This document shows positions 12,915-25,052 of a DNA stretch of 64,000 nt, piece by piece (positions within the stretch are counted from its first letter, which is position 1; the number at the start of each line of letters is the position of its first letter). This DNA is from Paramecium tetraurelia (lineage: Eukaryota > Ciliophora > Oligohymenophorea > Peniculida > Parameciidae): contig NW_001799003.1 in the NCBI RefSeq assembly GCF_000165425.1, forward strand, positions 62,001 to 126,000, given 5' to 3'. The position numbers and the translations under genes are program-made. The notes beneath the pieces are model-generated. The model was not told the origin of the DNA. It worked only from the letters and a program-made list of their open reading frames with translations, and made no database searches.

Positions 12915-13598
12915 TCATTTTTTATCTTCAAGTGGTGGAAGCTTAACTTCTTTTCTTGTTTATTCAGCCTCTTTCCTTCTTTAGAAATCTCTAATTCTAG
13001 TTTTCTCATAATAATCAGTAAAACTTAATGTTTTTTCAGTTCCATCACTGTTTTTCTCTTCCCTGCCAAATATGGTTTAGATCTCCTCATCTAATCCTCC
13101 TCTTCCGTGGCGGACAAACAATAGTTCTAATGTATCTTCTACTGTTATCTTGCCATGCTTAGCCTTATCATACATAAAGAACTAAACAATATTGAATAGA
13201 TTTCTAATTAGTTTTATATGTACATACCTTGGTTCCAACAAAGTGGGATCAAAGATGCATCTTTTATACATCATTTGAAATTCGTAATAATTAATTCTCT
13301 TGTCTCCATCATCATCTAATTCCCATATGAATAATTCTGCTTCTTTTATTGGTAATAGGTAATCTACTTTTTCAAGTGCATCCATTAAGATCTCTGCAGT
13401 TATTCCTGGTTCAAGTGGTTTGATCTTTTCATTACTAAAAGTCATCAAGTAATTGAAAACAGAATATAGTCTCTGCTATTCTACATTTGATAGTTATTTT
13501 TCTGCTGTGATCTCCTCATAAGATCTTTCAACTTTTTTTTATTACTAACTGAGTTTTTAGGTGGTAGCAGCAGAAAATGACTTAGAGTGTTATCTCAT
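12915..13598 (-). CDS. EF-hand calcium-binding protein (219 aa)
   Basis: One clear EF-hand loop, DDDGDKRINYYE (about residue 97), with Asp at 1, 3 and 5 and Glu at 12; position 6 is Lys instead of the usual Gly. Later pairs are degenerate: FFMYDKAKHGKITVEDTLEL looks like a second hand with a poor loop, and IFGREEKNSDGTEKTLSFTD a third. One intron, 13204-13227, in the middle. The overall pattern resembles axonemal EF-hand proteins, but I cannot name an orthologue. Confidence 0.68.
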
Positions 13599-13669
13599 TT
13601 AATTAGGCAATGTGTTTGACTGTTATGAGGTTGAATTCATTAAAATTATAAATTAAATAGCTAATATAA

Positions 13670-14053
13670 TCAATAGACTTTTTTTTTAAACTCTTTATTA
13701 TTCATTGAGTCCTTATCTTTGATAATCAATGAAGATGTGAAATTATAATCATCCATGTAATCTTTAACTTATAGTTCATTCTTTAATTTGAGATTTATTT
13801 AAGAAGTAAATCTTGAATTTGTGAATATATCATGCAAAAATCCTCCATCTTTATAACTGAATTCAAAATATACAATTTAATGATTTGTTTTTCTATAAAT
13901 AAGTAATATTAGAGCGATGTGTATGTAAATTACTAAATTGATATTGAATTAAAATGCAGTTACTAAATTTAAGCAGGTATTTAATTGAATGAATGTTAAA
14001 GTAAAGTGATAACTAGAGTAAATAAATTTGATAAAGTTTTATAGATTCAACAT
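13670..14053 (-). CDS. Candidate hypothetical protein with a hydrophobic stretch (127 aa)
   Basis: One uninterrupted frame from ATG 14053 to TGA 13670-13672. A hydrophobic run (about residues 30-55, ending IALILLIYR) is followed by a polar C-terminal half (VYFEFSYKDGGFLHDIFTN onward). It fills most of the gap between the EF-hand and CRAL-TRIO genes. Without an intron or a recognised domain the call rests on length alone. Confidence 0.33.
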
Positions 14054-14119
14054 TTATAAAATATTATTAATCTTTCTTCAATTTAATATATTAATTTCGA
14101 AAAGAGCGTAAAATTTGGA

Positions 14120-15678
14120 ATGAATAAAATTTATAGTTAGTACAATTTAGAACGATTACGACTCTCATAATCTTAATCTGATTCCATCAAACTAGAGAGT
14201 AAGTATCTATGATATATCTAAGGAACTGATTTAAAAAGAGGAGTTGGGAAAAACGCAATAAGAAAAGTTTTTGGAATTGATGAATCAGGCAAACATGAGT
14301 ATGACATTTACGAGAAACAATAACTAGATGCATTCAAAAAATACTTAGAGGATGAAAACGAAATGTAGTCAGATGAGCTTTCTCTGAGATTCTTATATGC
14401 TAATCAATTCGATTTTGATCAGACCATCAAAGTATATAAACCTATAATTAACTAAGCATCTACACTCACATCAGTAATGGGTTAAAAATGCAAATAATTT
14501 TAAGTGGACATTGAACACAGAAGAAATAATAGTAAAGAATTAATTAATAATTTTAAGAAATAAGGAGCTATTTACATAAGTGGTAGAGGATAAGGTTACA
14601 AACCAATTATTGTTGTAAACGCTGATAAATTGGATATTTCAATCTATCCTATTGAAGATATGATGAGAGCCATCTCTATTGTGTTTATGGTTGTAAAGGA
14701 TTATATGCTAGTTTCAGGCAAGGTTGAAAGTTGGTTTGTAATTGTTGAAGCCAAGAACACTACAGCTTATAAGATCCCCTTTAATGTATTTGTATTTCTA
14801 TTGATTGATAGCATTTGAATTAGATTTTCGAAACATTGAAACAAAATTTTCCATGTTATTTAGAACGAATATTCATTTTATAACCTTAGACATCGATTTA
14901 AATCACTTGGCAAATCGTAGAATAGTTTATTCCTTATAATTCTCGACACAAGGTGGAATTCATACATAATGATTATTCTCTATTATTCAATTACATCAAA
15001 CAAAAATAATTAGAGTTTCGACACGGTGGCAGGGCTCCAAATGTATATGACTATTGGCCTCCTCATATTGATGAATTTAATGAAGTCGAATATATGTAGA
15101 AGTAGAAAATGGAAACACAAAAGATTAAAGAGTAAATTAACCTGCTTTAAAAAGTGATGCCTTTTACTTCTGTTATTGATTCTGAGGTTTCCAATTTATT
15201 AAGAAAGCAGTTCAAACCGAAAACCAAGATTTATTAAGAGGAAACCCATTTAAATACAGCAGAATACTTTGCAAATAAAACAGTATCGAAAACAGTCTTA
15301 TTAAATGGGCCTAAAACTGATCGTATGAACTATAATGAGAGTTAAACATCATTGAACTATTAATTGCAATAAAAAGAACTGAATTTATCTCTAGAGTAGA
15401 ATCAAAGATTTATGAATCATAACAATTAATTAAGTACTAACTTTAATGCTCAGTCCTAATAATAGCCAAATGGTATTCCTTTCTAAACTCGATTTGTGAG
15501 TTCTAAAACAAAAATTAATGAGTCTATGGGTTCGCTATTGAATGCAGCTAATCATAATCCCTTATTTTAATCGAGATTTGTTGGAGTAAAGACTTAAAAT
15601 ATAGCATCTAACAAAGATGTTAGTCTCATACTGAACAAGGAAGAATATGTATCAAACCACCACTCTCAATTAATGTGA
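14120..15678 (+). CDS. CRAL-TRIO (SEC14-like) lipid-binding protein (502 aa)
   Basis: Likely binds or transfers a phospholipid or other hydrophobic ligand. The start ATG 14120 leads through an intron (14199-14222) to a CRAL-TRIO N-like helical segment (DELSLRFLYANQFD). The lipid-binding lobe shows GAIYISGRGQGYKPIIVVNA, a SWFVIVEA strand and, after intron 14786-14811, the strands and EFRHGGRAPNVYDYWPP that stands where SEC14 proteins have the ELGG...DY motif. The last 200 residues are Gln/Asn/Ser-rich and look unstructured. The TGA at 15676 is followed in the same frame by about 200 further open codons (see findings). Confidence 0.78.
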
Positions 15679-16472
15679 GATTTGAAAAAGTTAGGAGAAT
15701 ATATTTTAGATTTCTTATTAAATCTTTATTATAAATATGTATATTCTATCAACCTAATAAATAAAGTTAGATGTTTCTACAGCTCCTTATTTGAGGATTC
15801 ATTAAATTCTATTTGTAATTTCGACTTTTATTTTCATATTTATCAATATAAAAAGAAGCAGACCTAAATAATTATTTCGATTCATTCTTCGCTTGCCAAT
15901 CCAAATCTGTAGACTTCTTTAATCTAGGACTCCTATATATGGAATTAATATACTAGCTTTAAAGGCTTGGATGAGATGATTGCTGAAGTCTTGAAGTAGC
16001 TTTTTATTGTACAACCCAATTTTATCAATTATTTGTTTTCAATTACTAAAGGGAATCTTTACACAATTCAATGTATTAATAGGAGTTTTCAATAGTTTTC
16101 ATTACTTATAATGGCAGGATTTAATTCATTTGTGATATTGAAGACCTTATTTTCCTTGAACAATTAGTTCTGCAGGATTTCAATCTTTCAATCTAGCATG
16201 CTTGTGTTCTCTAAAATGTATTTCAATACATTCACACATATTAATACATGGTTCTTGATGTATTTGGCAGAGTTCATTTGAATTATAAGTAAATTATTAA
16301 CTCATTTATTAATAATTTCAGGGTATGTTACTTTAATACTCATTTTCTAATTGGAGGACAAATAAAAACTGGCTGAATTGGATAACCAAACCTAAATAAA
16401 CTTTTTGTGAGTTCAAATTTGGTTGCTCGAAGATAATTTTAGTATAAGTTTTATAAAATTATAAATTAAATA
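15679..16472. other. 794-base stretch without a supported gene
   Basis: On the plus strand the frame that ends at TGA 15676 stays open to the TGA at about 16279, roughly 200 codons, with no signal peptide or known motif. On the minus strand a frame from ATG 16343 to TGA 15872 is broken by four in-frame TGA. I cannot support either as a gene. The last 130 bases before 16473 should hold the promoter of the coiled-coil gene. Confidence 0.4.
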
Positions 16473-18145
16473 ATGAATTTCAGCTTACCTGATGCTCTTG
16501 CCTTAATTAAAGAGGGGCGGGCCAATGAGGCGGTTGATTAGTTGAATAAATTTATTGAATGCTTGTAGCCTCTGAGTCCTTAGACCTAATTGTTGGGATA
16601 GCAACTTGGAATTGATTGTGACTTTTTCAGGATTGTTAAATTTCAGGATTTTTATGATCCTGATCCGTAGGTTTAGGCTTTACGATTTAAATACTATGCA
16701 TACAAAGTAGCAAGTAATTGTGACAATTTGATACAATAGAATGGGGATATTAGATAATTTAATAAAAAAGAAAAGTGAAACGAAGACATGATTTAATTGA
16801 GAAATCAGAATCGTTAGGTATCTAGAATGAAATAGGAAGAACATTTGGGGTCGATGCGGAGTCAAAGCAATTGGCTGAGTCTCGTTTGCAATCAATATCC
16901 GAGAAATTATAGAAGAAGAAACAGATATTCTAAAAGTAATTGCTCTGCTAATTGGATATTGAAAAGAAACGAACTGACTACAAACTTCAATAGGAGGATA
17001 AGATAGAGAAAGTAAGAAAAGCTTTAAAAACAGATTATGATAACAAAATTGTTGCTGTAAAAGATCATCTAGAGAAAGTCAATGAGAAATTAAAAAATAA
17101 TCACAGAATGAAGAAGAAGATGGAGGATGAATTGATAAACAAAAGAGGTGAATTACTAAAAAATGCTTCCTTGATGTATTATCTTTAATATGATGCATTA
17201 GAGATGAAAAAATAAATAAATTGGAGGAAATGAGGAAGGAATAGATTGAACATATGAAATAGGCAAGATCAATTAAAAAATAAAGGTAGCATTCTTTTCA
17301 AGAGAAATAGAATTAGAAATATGAGGAATATTTGGAGAGGATGAAATAGAAGCTAGATTAGAAAAGTAAGTTGTATCATCTATTTATAAAGGGGTTGTTG
17401 AATTTCATTCTGAAAGTCATAAAGATTTTGGTAAAAGACAAGTTTATGATAATTATGAAAAGAATCTTGAAAATATAATCGTTAAATATTAGAAATCATA
17501 ACCAATAATAAATAGTTTACTCGCCAAATCAATTGAGTAAGTTCAATAAAAAAAGTAAATTGAGATTGAAAAATTTTAAAAAGTGAAATCTAATTAAAAA
17601 TTGCATTTGAGTACTCCAAGAATAGAACCTAGGAAAGCGGATGATGTCTTAGAAAGGAAGGAGAGAAAATTGTAGGAGGAAACTATTTTGAGAAGAGAAA
17701 CTTATTAATAAAGAGTTTTGAATTTTCTTTAAAATCGTTAACAATTATAGAGATTACAATCTCAATAGATTGAGAGATATAATGAATTTTATACTAGATA
17801 GAGTGCGAGATTGAAAAATATGAGGAATTCTCATGAATAAATGAAATCTACTGTAAAGTAAGTATTTCTAATATCTATTTAAGTTTTGCCTTAATGCAAG
17901 CCAATAGGATTGAAGAGTAAACAGCATTAAAGATATCGAGGGCAATTTAATTAATTAATGATCCTGATTTACAGATGTAGTTTAAACCAAATGAAAAATT
18001 AAATACTCAATAGAAGGTAGCAAAGAAAAAATAAGAAGAAATGTAATAATTACTAAAATCATTTGTGACAAGTGAAGTTGATTTGTTAAGATTTTCTAAA
18101 TCTGTAACTGAAGTTAAAAATGAAGAAAATTAATAATAAAAATGA
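16473..18145 (+). CDS. Coiled-coil protein (522 aa)
   Basis: Four introns (16714-16739, 17176-17201, 17366-17391, 17858-17883), all 26 bases, give one frame of 523 codons including the stop. The first 80 residues are a compact helical domain (LPDALALIKEGRANEAVDQ). From about residue 90 the protein is almost continuous coiled coil rich in Lys, Glu and Gln (for example KVRKALKTDYDNKIVAVKDH). Such proteins are common in ciliary and basal-body structures, but no specific family is recognised. The perfectly consistent introns make the model strong even though the function is unknown. Confidence 0.72.
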
Positions 18146-18191
18146 TATCATATTTTATCATTATGATATATATATATTTATTTATTCTACA

Positions 18192-20344
18192 TCATTATTA
18201 TTATTTCTTTAATGTCTCTAAATATTGGTTATGAATCTTGTTTTATTTATCCCATAAATCTTAGACAACCTTTTTCTATTTTTTGGATAATTCATTTCCA
18301 TCCTTATCTTTCACAGGTATACCTTTTTCATCAAACTCAGAGTATTTATCTAATTAAGATATGAACAGATCTTTGGGAGGAACCTTTGCCTTTTCTAATT
18401 TCTCCAACTCCTCTTATTTCTTTTTCTCTTCTTCTTTCTTCTTTAACAATTCCTTTTATTAAATCAATTTTAATTATTGTTCTCTCTCCAATTTCAATTC
18501 CTTAGGATCATATTACTTCCAAATGGATGCCTTATTATAATGCAATCTTATACTTATTCTTTATCTTCAATCTTAATTCCTAACTCAAATAACTCTTCAT
18601 CTCTCAATCTGTCACATAATTAAAACAATTGCTGTTTATTTTTTTCTTAAGAAGCAGCCAACACTAATTATTAGAATTGGTTGATGCAATCTACGATTCC
18701 ATTTGATAAGTTCTTCTCATATTAGAATTGCTTCTAAGAGACAATATTTGAAATTGCCTCAAACTCCCCTTTTCTTGCAGCCAATTTAACTTAATCTCTT
18801 ATGGAGCATACTTCAGCCATTATTGACTTGATGTCTGACGAATTACTATTTTAGGCTTAATAATTGAGTCCAATTAACTATTGTTTTAACTTAAATATTT
18901 ACTCCCAAAATAAAATTGACATATTGAACAACACTAGAAACCAGAGGAGCTCTAACGGTTTTGCCAGCAATTTGTACATTAACTTGGTTAATTAATTTAT
19001 CAATTGCATCAATAACAGTTGGAAAATCAAAATTCTTAAGCAATGCTGCATGGATCACTTATTTTGTATTTCTAAGCAAATTGCTGATTTAAAAGTCGTT
19101 TTATGTCCACTTCTAAGGACCTGTGACCTATGATTCTCTCAAATAAATCTTAGTATTTTAGAAGAATTCTTGATAAGCCTTATCTTTTGATATTGCTTAT
19201 TCAACTTGCTCTTCAGAGTAGTTCATAACTGCATCATATTAATGGATAGCAAAATTTAATCTGATCTATCGTGGAGTATATCTCTTGAGAACTTCATCAA
19301 TGGTGAGGAAGTTCTTAAGAGATTTGGACATCTTACGATCAGCAATATTGAGATGACCAAGATGAATGAAATAATTGATCCATTGATCACAATTGAAACA
19401 TGCTTCAGCTTATGCAAGAGAGTTATCATGATGAGGGAATATTAAATCAATGCCTCCTGCATGTAAATCAATGGGATTTCCCAAAATAGCACTAGCCATC
19501 ACAGAGCATTCAATATGCCATCCTGGTCTACCTTCTCCCCAAGGACTAGGCCATTTAGGTTCTTCTGGCTTGCTTGCCTTCCAAAGGGCAAAATCATTAG
19601 GACTCTTTTTTTCTGATTATTTATTTGCCTATGATTCTCCTTCTCCTTCTTATAATAAATCTGCATTCGTTTCTGGTCTCATTTTAGGATATGTATGCTA
19701 CAGTTTAATTTAAAATTAAAAATACTCCATCAGCCAAATATTTTTGTACATCAAAATACACACTTCCGTTGCTATCATAGGCATATCCATTGGCGATGAT
19801 CTTTTCAATGAATGTAACAATCTCAGGGACATAATCACTGACTCTGGTAATAACATCAGGTAATTCGATATTGAGTGCTTCCATGGCGGAAAAGAAATCT
19901 TTCTCCCAAACCTTTGTAAATTCAAGAAAGTCTTAATTGGCTGATTTTGCTCCATTAATGATCTTGTCATCTATGTCGGTGATATTCATAACACTTAATA
20001 GATCATAATTAAAATAATCTCTTAATGTTCTTCTTATTACATCAATGCCCAAATATGTTCTAAACACATAATTACAATAACATTACCTAGCATGACCCAA
20101 ATGAGAGTTACTGTATACTGTTGGACCACAATAGTAAAAGCTTGCAAATAAAATTGATATCATACTTCACTTATCTTCCATTTATAGGGATGAAGGGGAC
20201 CAATTCACTTCCCTTTAAAGAATTAGCCAATTTCAAGCCGGTCACATATGAGTCTTCTTTAATTGATGGCTGCTTGTAGTGAGCAAATAAATCTTTTTAT
20301 TGTTGCATAAATTAATTAATGGTTCTTGTTGCAAATTTAATCAT
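18192..20344 (-). CDS. CARS: Cysteinyl-tRNA synthetase, cytosolic type (674 aa)
   Basis: Charges tRNA-Cys. Class I signatures: the HIGH equivalent HLGHAR after [11 protein letters not shown], the region [12 protein letters not shown] and [17 protein letters not shown], and KMSKS in [10 protein letters not shown]. The C-terminal extension (Lys/Glu-rich linker, then [30 protein letters not shown]) matches the tail of eukaryotic cytosolic CysRS rather than the mitochondrial enzyme. Five introns: 20141-20165, 20060-20086, 19698-19725, 18878-18902 and 18531-18553. Start ATG 20344 is first in frame. No mitochondrial presequence is evident. Confidence 0.93.
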
Positions 20345-20847
20345 TAATCAAAGAATTTAAATTCAATAATAAGAACTTAGTATAATTCATCGATATTTAT
20401 AATATAAGTATTTATAATGAGTCCTCTTTAGGAATAAACATTCTTTGTATAAAATGAAATGGTTTTCCACTTAATCTGGTAGGAACAATACAAAAATCTT
20501 AACTCATGATATCATTATAAAATACTCATGTGATAATAATTCATTTTATTAATTTTATATATTTTTCATCAAGATACAACCTTAATATTGTTAGGGAAAA
20601 ATTGAAAATCAAATAGAATACAAAAGATATTGATGCTTAAATCTTTTTGTTCTACCAGATAACCTCATTTTTGAATGAACTCTACAACAAAGAAATTTTT
20701 GAAAAAAAATTCACATTTCTAATTTGCATTCAAAATAACTATCTCCAATTTGGTTAGCGATGTTCGAGTTTATAAAACGAATTTTCTAGACTTAATCAGT
20801 GTTTTATATTTGATATATATATAATATTTATTTATCATAATATTAAA
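20345..20847. other. Divergent intergenic region (503 bases)
   Basis: Lies between the starts of the CysRS gene and the plus-strand pseudokinase and so should contain both promoters. A 67-codon open frame on the plus strand near 20455 has no support. Two short imperfect inverted segments (around 20466-20499 and 20640-20664) are visible but weak. Confidence 0.45.
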
Positions 20848-22191
20848 ATGTAGAACAGGGATGGCAAAAGGAGATAGTTATCGTTAGCTGTATTCATAGA
20901 GAAACAGCTACGTTTGAATGATACAAAAATAAATTTAAATGGATTTGAACTCTAGAGAAACAATCAGAGAACGTAAGACTTCTTCAAGAATTACATACAG
21001 AAAAGAGATAATGAATTACTTCCCTTTCAAATTAAGAGATATACAGATGAAAGAAAACCTTAAATAATGTAATAGAATTCACAAGACTTTATTGTTGTTG
21101 AATATGTTGAAGGTGGAAAGTTTTTGGATGAAATCGATAGAATAACTATTCACACATTTCGAAAAATATTTTAGCAGTTGATTCACTCTGTTTTTTACCT
21201 CCATGAACGATAAATTTTAGCAAGATGTATCTCATCCTAAAACATTTACATTGATCAATTTGAAGATAAAATATTTTTGTTTGAATTTGGATTCAGCCCA
21301 GCTTGTCCCTGTAATTCAATTTACAAACCAAATCATGATATTAAATTGATAATTGATATTATGAATGATCTCTATTAAAAACGTTCGGGTTCAAATCATG
21401 AGTTTCTTGAGTTCAAAAATAAAATGGATAATTTATAAAGGTAGCTTCCAACAATAAATATAATTGAAAGTTATTTCTAATTATATCAACTTGTTGAAGG
21501 TAGTCCTTCAAATGAAAAATTAAGATAGGTATACACAGAGTAATGGGTTTTTGATATGACAGAAAAAATCAGAAATATCGACTTTGTATAACCAATTCCC
21601 TTAGCCGTATAAGACAATGGTCTTGACTCTGAATTAACAGATGGAGAATAGAAAACTCGACCAGAATTATAAGAACTTGCTATTACAATTTTTGAACAAT
21701 AGTATCCTAATGAACACACTCAAGTAGGATTAATGCTGTTACTTTAGTCTATATTATATTAACAAACTTACCCAATCTAACAAGTTAATCAATCATAAAT
21801 TCAAAAGTAACATTAAAAAATGAATGAAATAAATGATAGAAGAACAAAGATATCTAATAATTATCAAAGTATTTCAGAAGAATTTCGTTATATTATTTAA
21901 CCTAACTTAGAGGAGAAGTAACTTGAACGCTAAAAGGAATTAATAAAGTCTTACTGTTATTATACTTATTATTCAACATATAAATAATTATTTAAAGCTA
22001 AAATGAAAGAATATAAGAATAAAAAAATAATATTATTCACCCTTGAAGAAGCAAGAATATGCTTACTGCTGATTGCGAGCATAGAAAGGTTTAAATCAAT
22101 GGATATAGAAAATATATATAAATCTATGGAAATCTAAGATAAAATCATAAAGAGTTTGGCAATTTTAGAAAAATATAAACCACAAAAATGA
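20848..22191 (+). CDS. Kinase-fold protein, probable pseudokinase (447 aa)
   Basis: No intron. About residues 75-160 follow the kinase C-lobe entry: VVEYVEGGKFLDEI, then IHSVFYLHERQILARCISSQ in place of the HRD catalytic loop (Ala-Arg-Cys instead of His-Arg-Asp), and FLFEFGFSPACP in place of DFG (Glu-Phe-Gly). The N-lobe Lys is not obvious. Loss of both catalytic Asp positions argues for a pseudokinase. The C-terminal 200 residues are Gln/Asn-rich and then helical (FTLEEARICLLLIASIE). It is one of three degenerate kinase-fold genes in the window. Confidence 0.65.
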
Positions 22192-22206
22192 TAGAATGAA
22201 GTTTGA

Positions 22207-22828
22207 TCATTATTAAACTTTCTTATATTATATCTCATTTTTCACAAATACAGGCGTAGGGTCATTCTTTGGATTAAAACTGATTCCATCCAATAAAAAT
22301 AGAAGTGAAATTCCAATAAGCACATTCAATGTTCTTTTTAAATAAAAATTATACGAACCTTCTACTGTCACCTCACATTAAGGATCAGAATCTCTTAATT
22401 TCTGGATAATGTATAAGCTTTATTAATTCATCACATATCCAAGAATCAGACCCTGGCATTATGAGCTATCCCTTGTTAAATGCAATTTGAGTCTATTTTT
22501 TTGAGTGTCATAAGCCAATAAACCTAATTAAGTCCAATCTCTTACCTGATTCAGAATGATAAGACAAATCTTGATCTACAGAATTTAATGGGGTGAAATC
22601 TCCTTCGAAATACATGCATTGCTCTTCTTTGGTCAAAGTGAAATGTTTTTTTTGAAATAAATCTGCTAATAACATATTAGGAATCTAATTTTGTTTGTTG
22701 AGATGAATTGAAATGTTCCCCAAAACCATTTTGTTTTGCATCACTTAAACTCTGTAATTCAATCCTGACTTAGCCGATTCGTGGGTTAATCGTACTGTCT
22801 TTTCGAATTGCTATAAAGCTCTTTTCAT
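22207..22828 (-). CDS. Unrecognised protein with C-terminal hydrophobic segment (199 aa)
   Basis: ATG 22828, one intron (22524-22545), stop TGA 22207-22209. The body looks beta-rich (KMVLGNISIHLNKQNQI, CMYFEGDFTPLNSVDQ) and ends with a hydrophobic helix LNVLIGISLLFLLDGISF that could be a membrane anchor. It follows the larger upstream gene after an AT-rich 18-base gap, so I treat it as separate; fusion with that gene by an unseen intron is the alternative. It converges on the pseudokinase with 15 bases between stops. Confidence 0.5.
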
Positions 22829-22846
22829 AAATAAATTATAATATAA

Positions 22847-24905
22847 TCATTTTTTTCTTTAAGAGTCTATAAGAGTAATGGACTTTTTATATGGTATTGC
22901 CAACTTGTCTTACGGTTTCTGATTCGTATGAGAGCTTCTCTAAGTTTCAATGTGATCACCAGCATTTTTAATAAAGATTTTGGGTCGCATAAGCCAAATC
23001 TTATAGACCCAGTTGAAACATTAATCTAAGGAAGACTAATCTTAAGATTTGGAATTCTTATACTTGAGATTCACAAATTACCATACCTAAACATAAAATG
23101 AATTAATTACAAGAAAACCATCCATATTTTAAAATGATTCCTATTAATCCCAACGAGATTCAATTTTCAAAGTGCCTTATTACCATAAATAACAACAACT
23201 CTACCATTTACCATATTCTTTTTCAGCATAATATTTAATAGCAATATGCATCATTTTGCTGAGTTTAATTGTTGTTGTACTGGTTTGAAGAACTTACTCG
23301 TATAATTATTAACCTAAAGTAATTTCAGATCTAAATCTAAAATTTATACACATACCCTGCAACTGAGAACTCGTAATTCAAATCAATATTGTGAGTGATT
23401 GACTTTTCTTAACTTAAAATAAGACTTGTCCTTTTGTTAAGGCTTGCTGTTTGAGATTATTCCAAGCTTTTGTATTAATTTTCAATAGCTCTACACAATT
23501 TAATGGTCTCCAGAATTACGAGATGACTCACTGGGTTTTTGTTGCCTATTCCTAAAATTAATTTTGTTATATTGATTATATCATCATCAGTAGATTTGAT
23601 TAGATCCTTTAGAAAATGGGCTTTATTAAAATCAATCTCTATGTATTGCATAAACAGTTCTGGTCCTGACATATTGGGGTATTGGTATATGTTTTACACT
23701 AGGAATGATAAAAAATCATTAGGAGTAGTCTTCTGGTCTTTGGCTCTAATTTACAAGAGAAATATTAAAGGATTGATAAGTAGATAGTCGTCATTAAATC
23801 CTGGATAATCAAATAGATTTAGTTCTTCATATGAAAATTCACTAAAGGACTTTTAGTCTTTTCGTTTCAGAAGAGTTGCCAAATTCTTTACAGTAGTGCA
23901 AACTGATTTTTGTGAATCCATCATATTTTTTTAAAAGACATTGAATTGGAAATCCATTTCTTTTAAATCCAAGTTAATCTTTCTAATTTCCCCCTACGCT
24001 TTTTCTAAACTATTTAACTCCTCTAGTTTGGTCTCCAATTCAATATACATCTAAAGCCATTTCAAATTCTCTTCCTTGAGATGAAGGTTCTTCTTCTACT
24101 CTACTGCAACTCTCAGTTGATGTCCCTTTACCTTTTGAATGTACTTCTCTCTTAAAGCATCCAAACTAAACTAACAATCCTTTAATTAGGATTCTACAGC
24201 TCCCACTTGAATATCCAGTAAGGCTTTATATCTAGTTTATGACCATTGAGTATTGATATCGAGTAGTATAACCCAAAACTTCCATAATTATTCAATGAAG
24301 ACCGCCAAAGTTTTATCATCTATAATTTTAATTAATGTGATTATAAAGTCATCCATTATATTGATTGCTTTGATGAAAAAATCAAATCTAAAATTATCTG
24401 TAATGTTTCTCTCCTTCTTTTCCTTCATTCCAATTTAATCTTTATCAGCCAAGGATTCATATAAGAACAATTCTTGCATCACATTTTTATCGAGATTTAT
24501 CAGTGTTTCATACATTTTAAAGAGCAAATTGGGATGCTTGTCATAAAGACTCATTCCATGATTCAATTGTTGAGTTTCATAAAAGTTGATGTTGAGATGA
24601 TTAATTACAGTAGGCTCCACTAATTTAATTTCCTTTACGATTTTATCATGGTTGTTGGACATGAAAGATTCTTCTATGTATCTTTAATATATTTGCAAAG
24701 GAATTTTAGATGCAGTCTAGGATTCAATGATTCTACTAGTATTTGTATAGCATTTTCTAGATGAGGATCCGATTTAGGCACTCTTGATCCTCGAACTGGT
24801 TTCTGTGTTTATACGAAGTACGGGCTTTTTGGTTCTATAAACTCTCTCTGTGTATTAACTGGCTAAATTTGTACTCAATGAATATGCTGATTTGGCAGAT
24901 TTCAT
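22847..24905 (-). CDS. Large helical protein of unknown function (677 aa)
   Basis: ATG 24905; the intron 23331-23355 is required for frame. A second stretch with intron form inside the C-terminal part (GTAATTAATT...TTTAG, 24 bases) would also keep the frame, so the protein may be 8 residues shorter. The N-terminus is Ser/Thr/Arg-rich, the centre long helical with coiled-coil character (LKEENLKWLQMYIELETKLE), the C-terminal 150 residues richer in Trp, Tyr and beta pattern. I do not recognise a family; a cytoskeletal role is possible but unproven. Confidence 0.58.
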
Positions 24906-25052
24906 ATTATATTTTATATATAAATAATAAGTAACATGCAATAAGAAGGCAGAACACATAATTTAGATACAAAATGAGATCTCCAAATAATAGCCTAAAT
25001 GCAACTAGAAGCCATTTAAATTATTAATATAGTAAACTATTAATAATAAAAA

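Noticed and set aside
15872-16343. Minus-strand frame starting MSIKVTYPEI with four internal TGA, which reads smoothly if TGA were Trp
   Set aside because: Four TGA in 157 codons is about what chance gives in this composition. No homology or splice pattern supports a gene, a pseudogene or a TGA-to-Trp reading.
20466-20664. Imperfect inverted repeat sharing CTGGTAG and a run of A between CysRS and the pseudokinase
   Set aside because: The arms match over only about 10 bases without gaps and are 140 bases apart; no target-site duplication or transposase is near.
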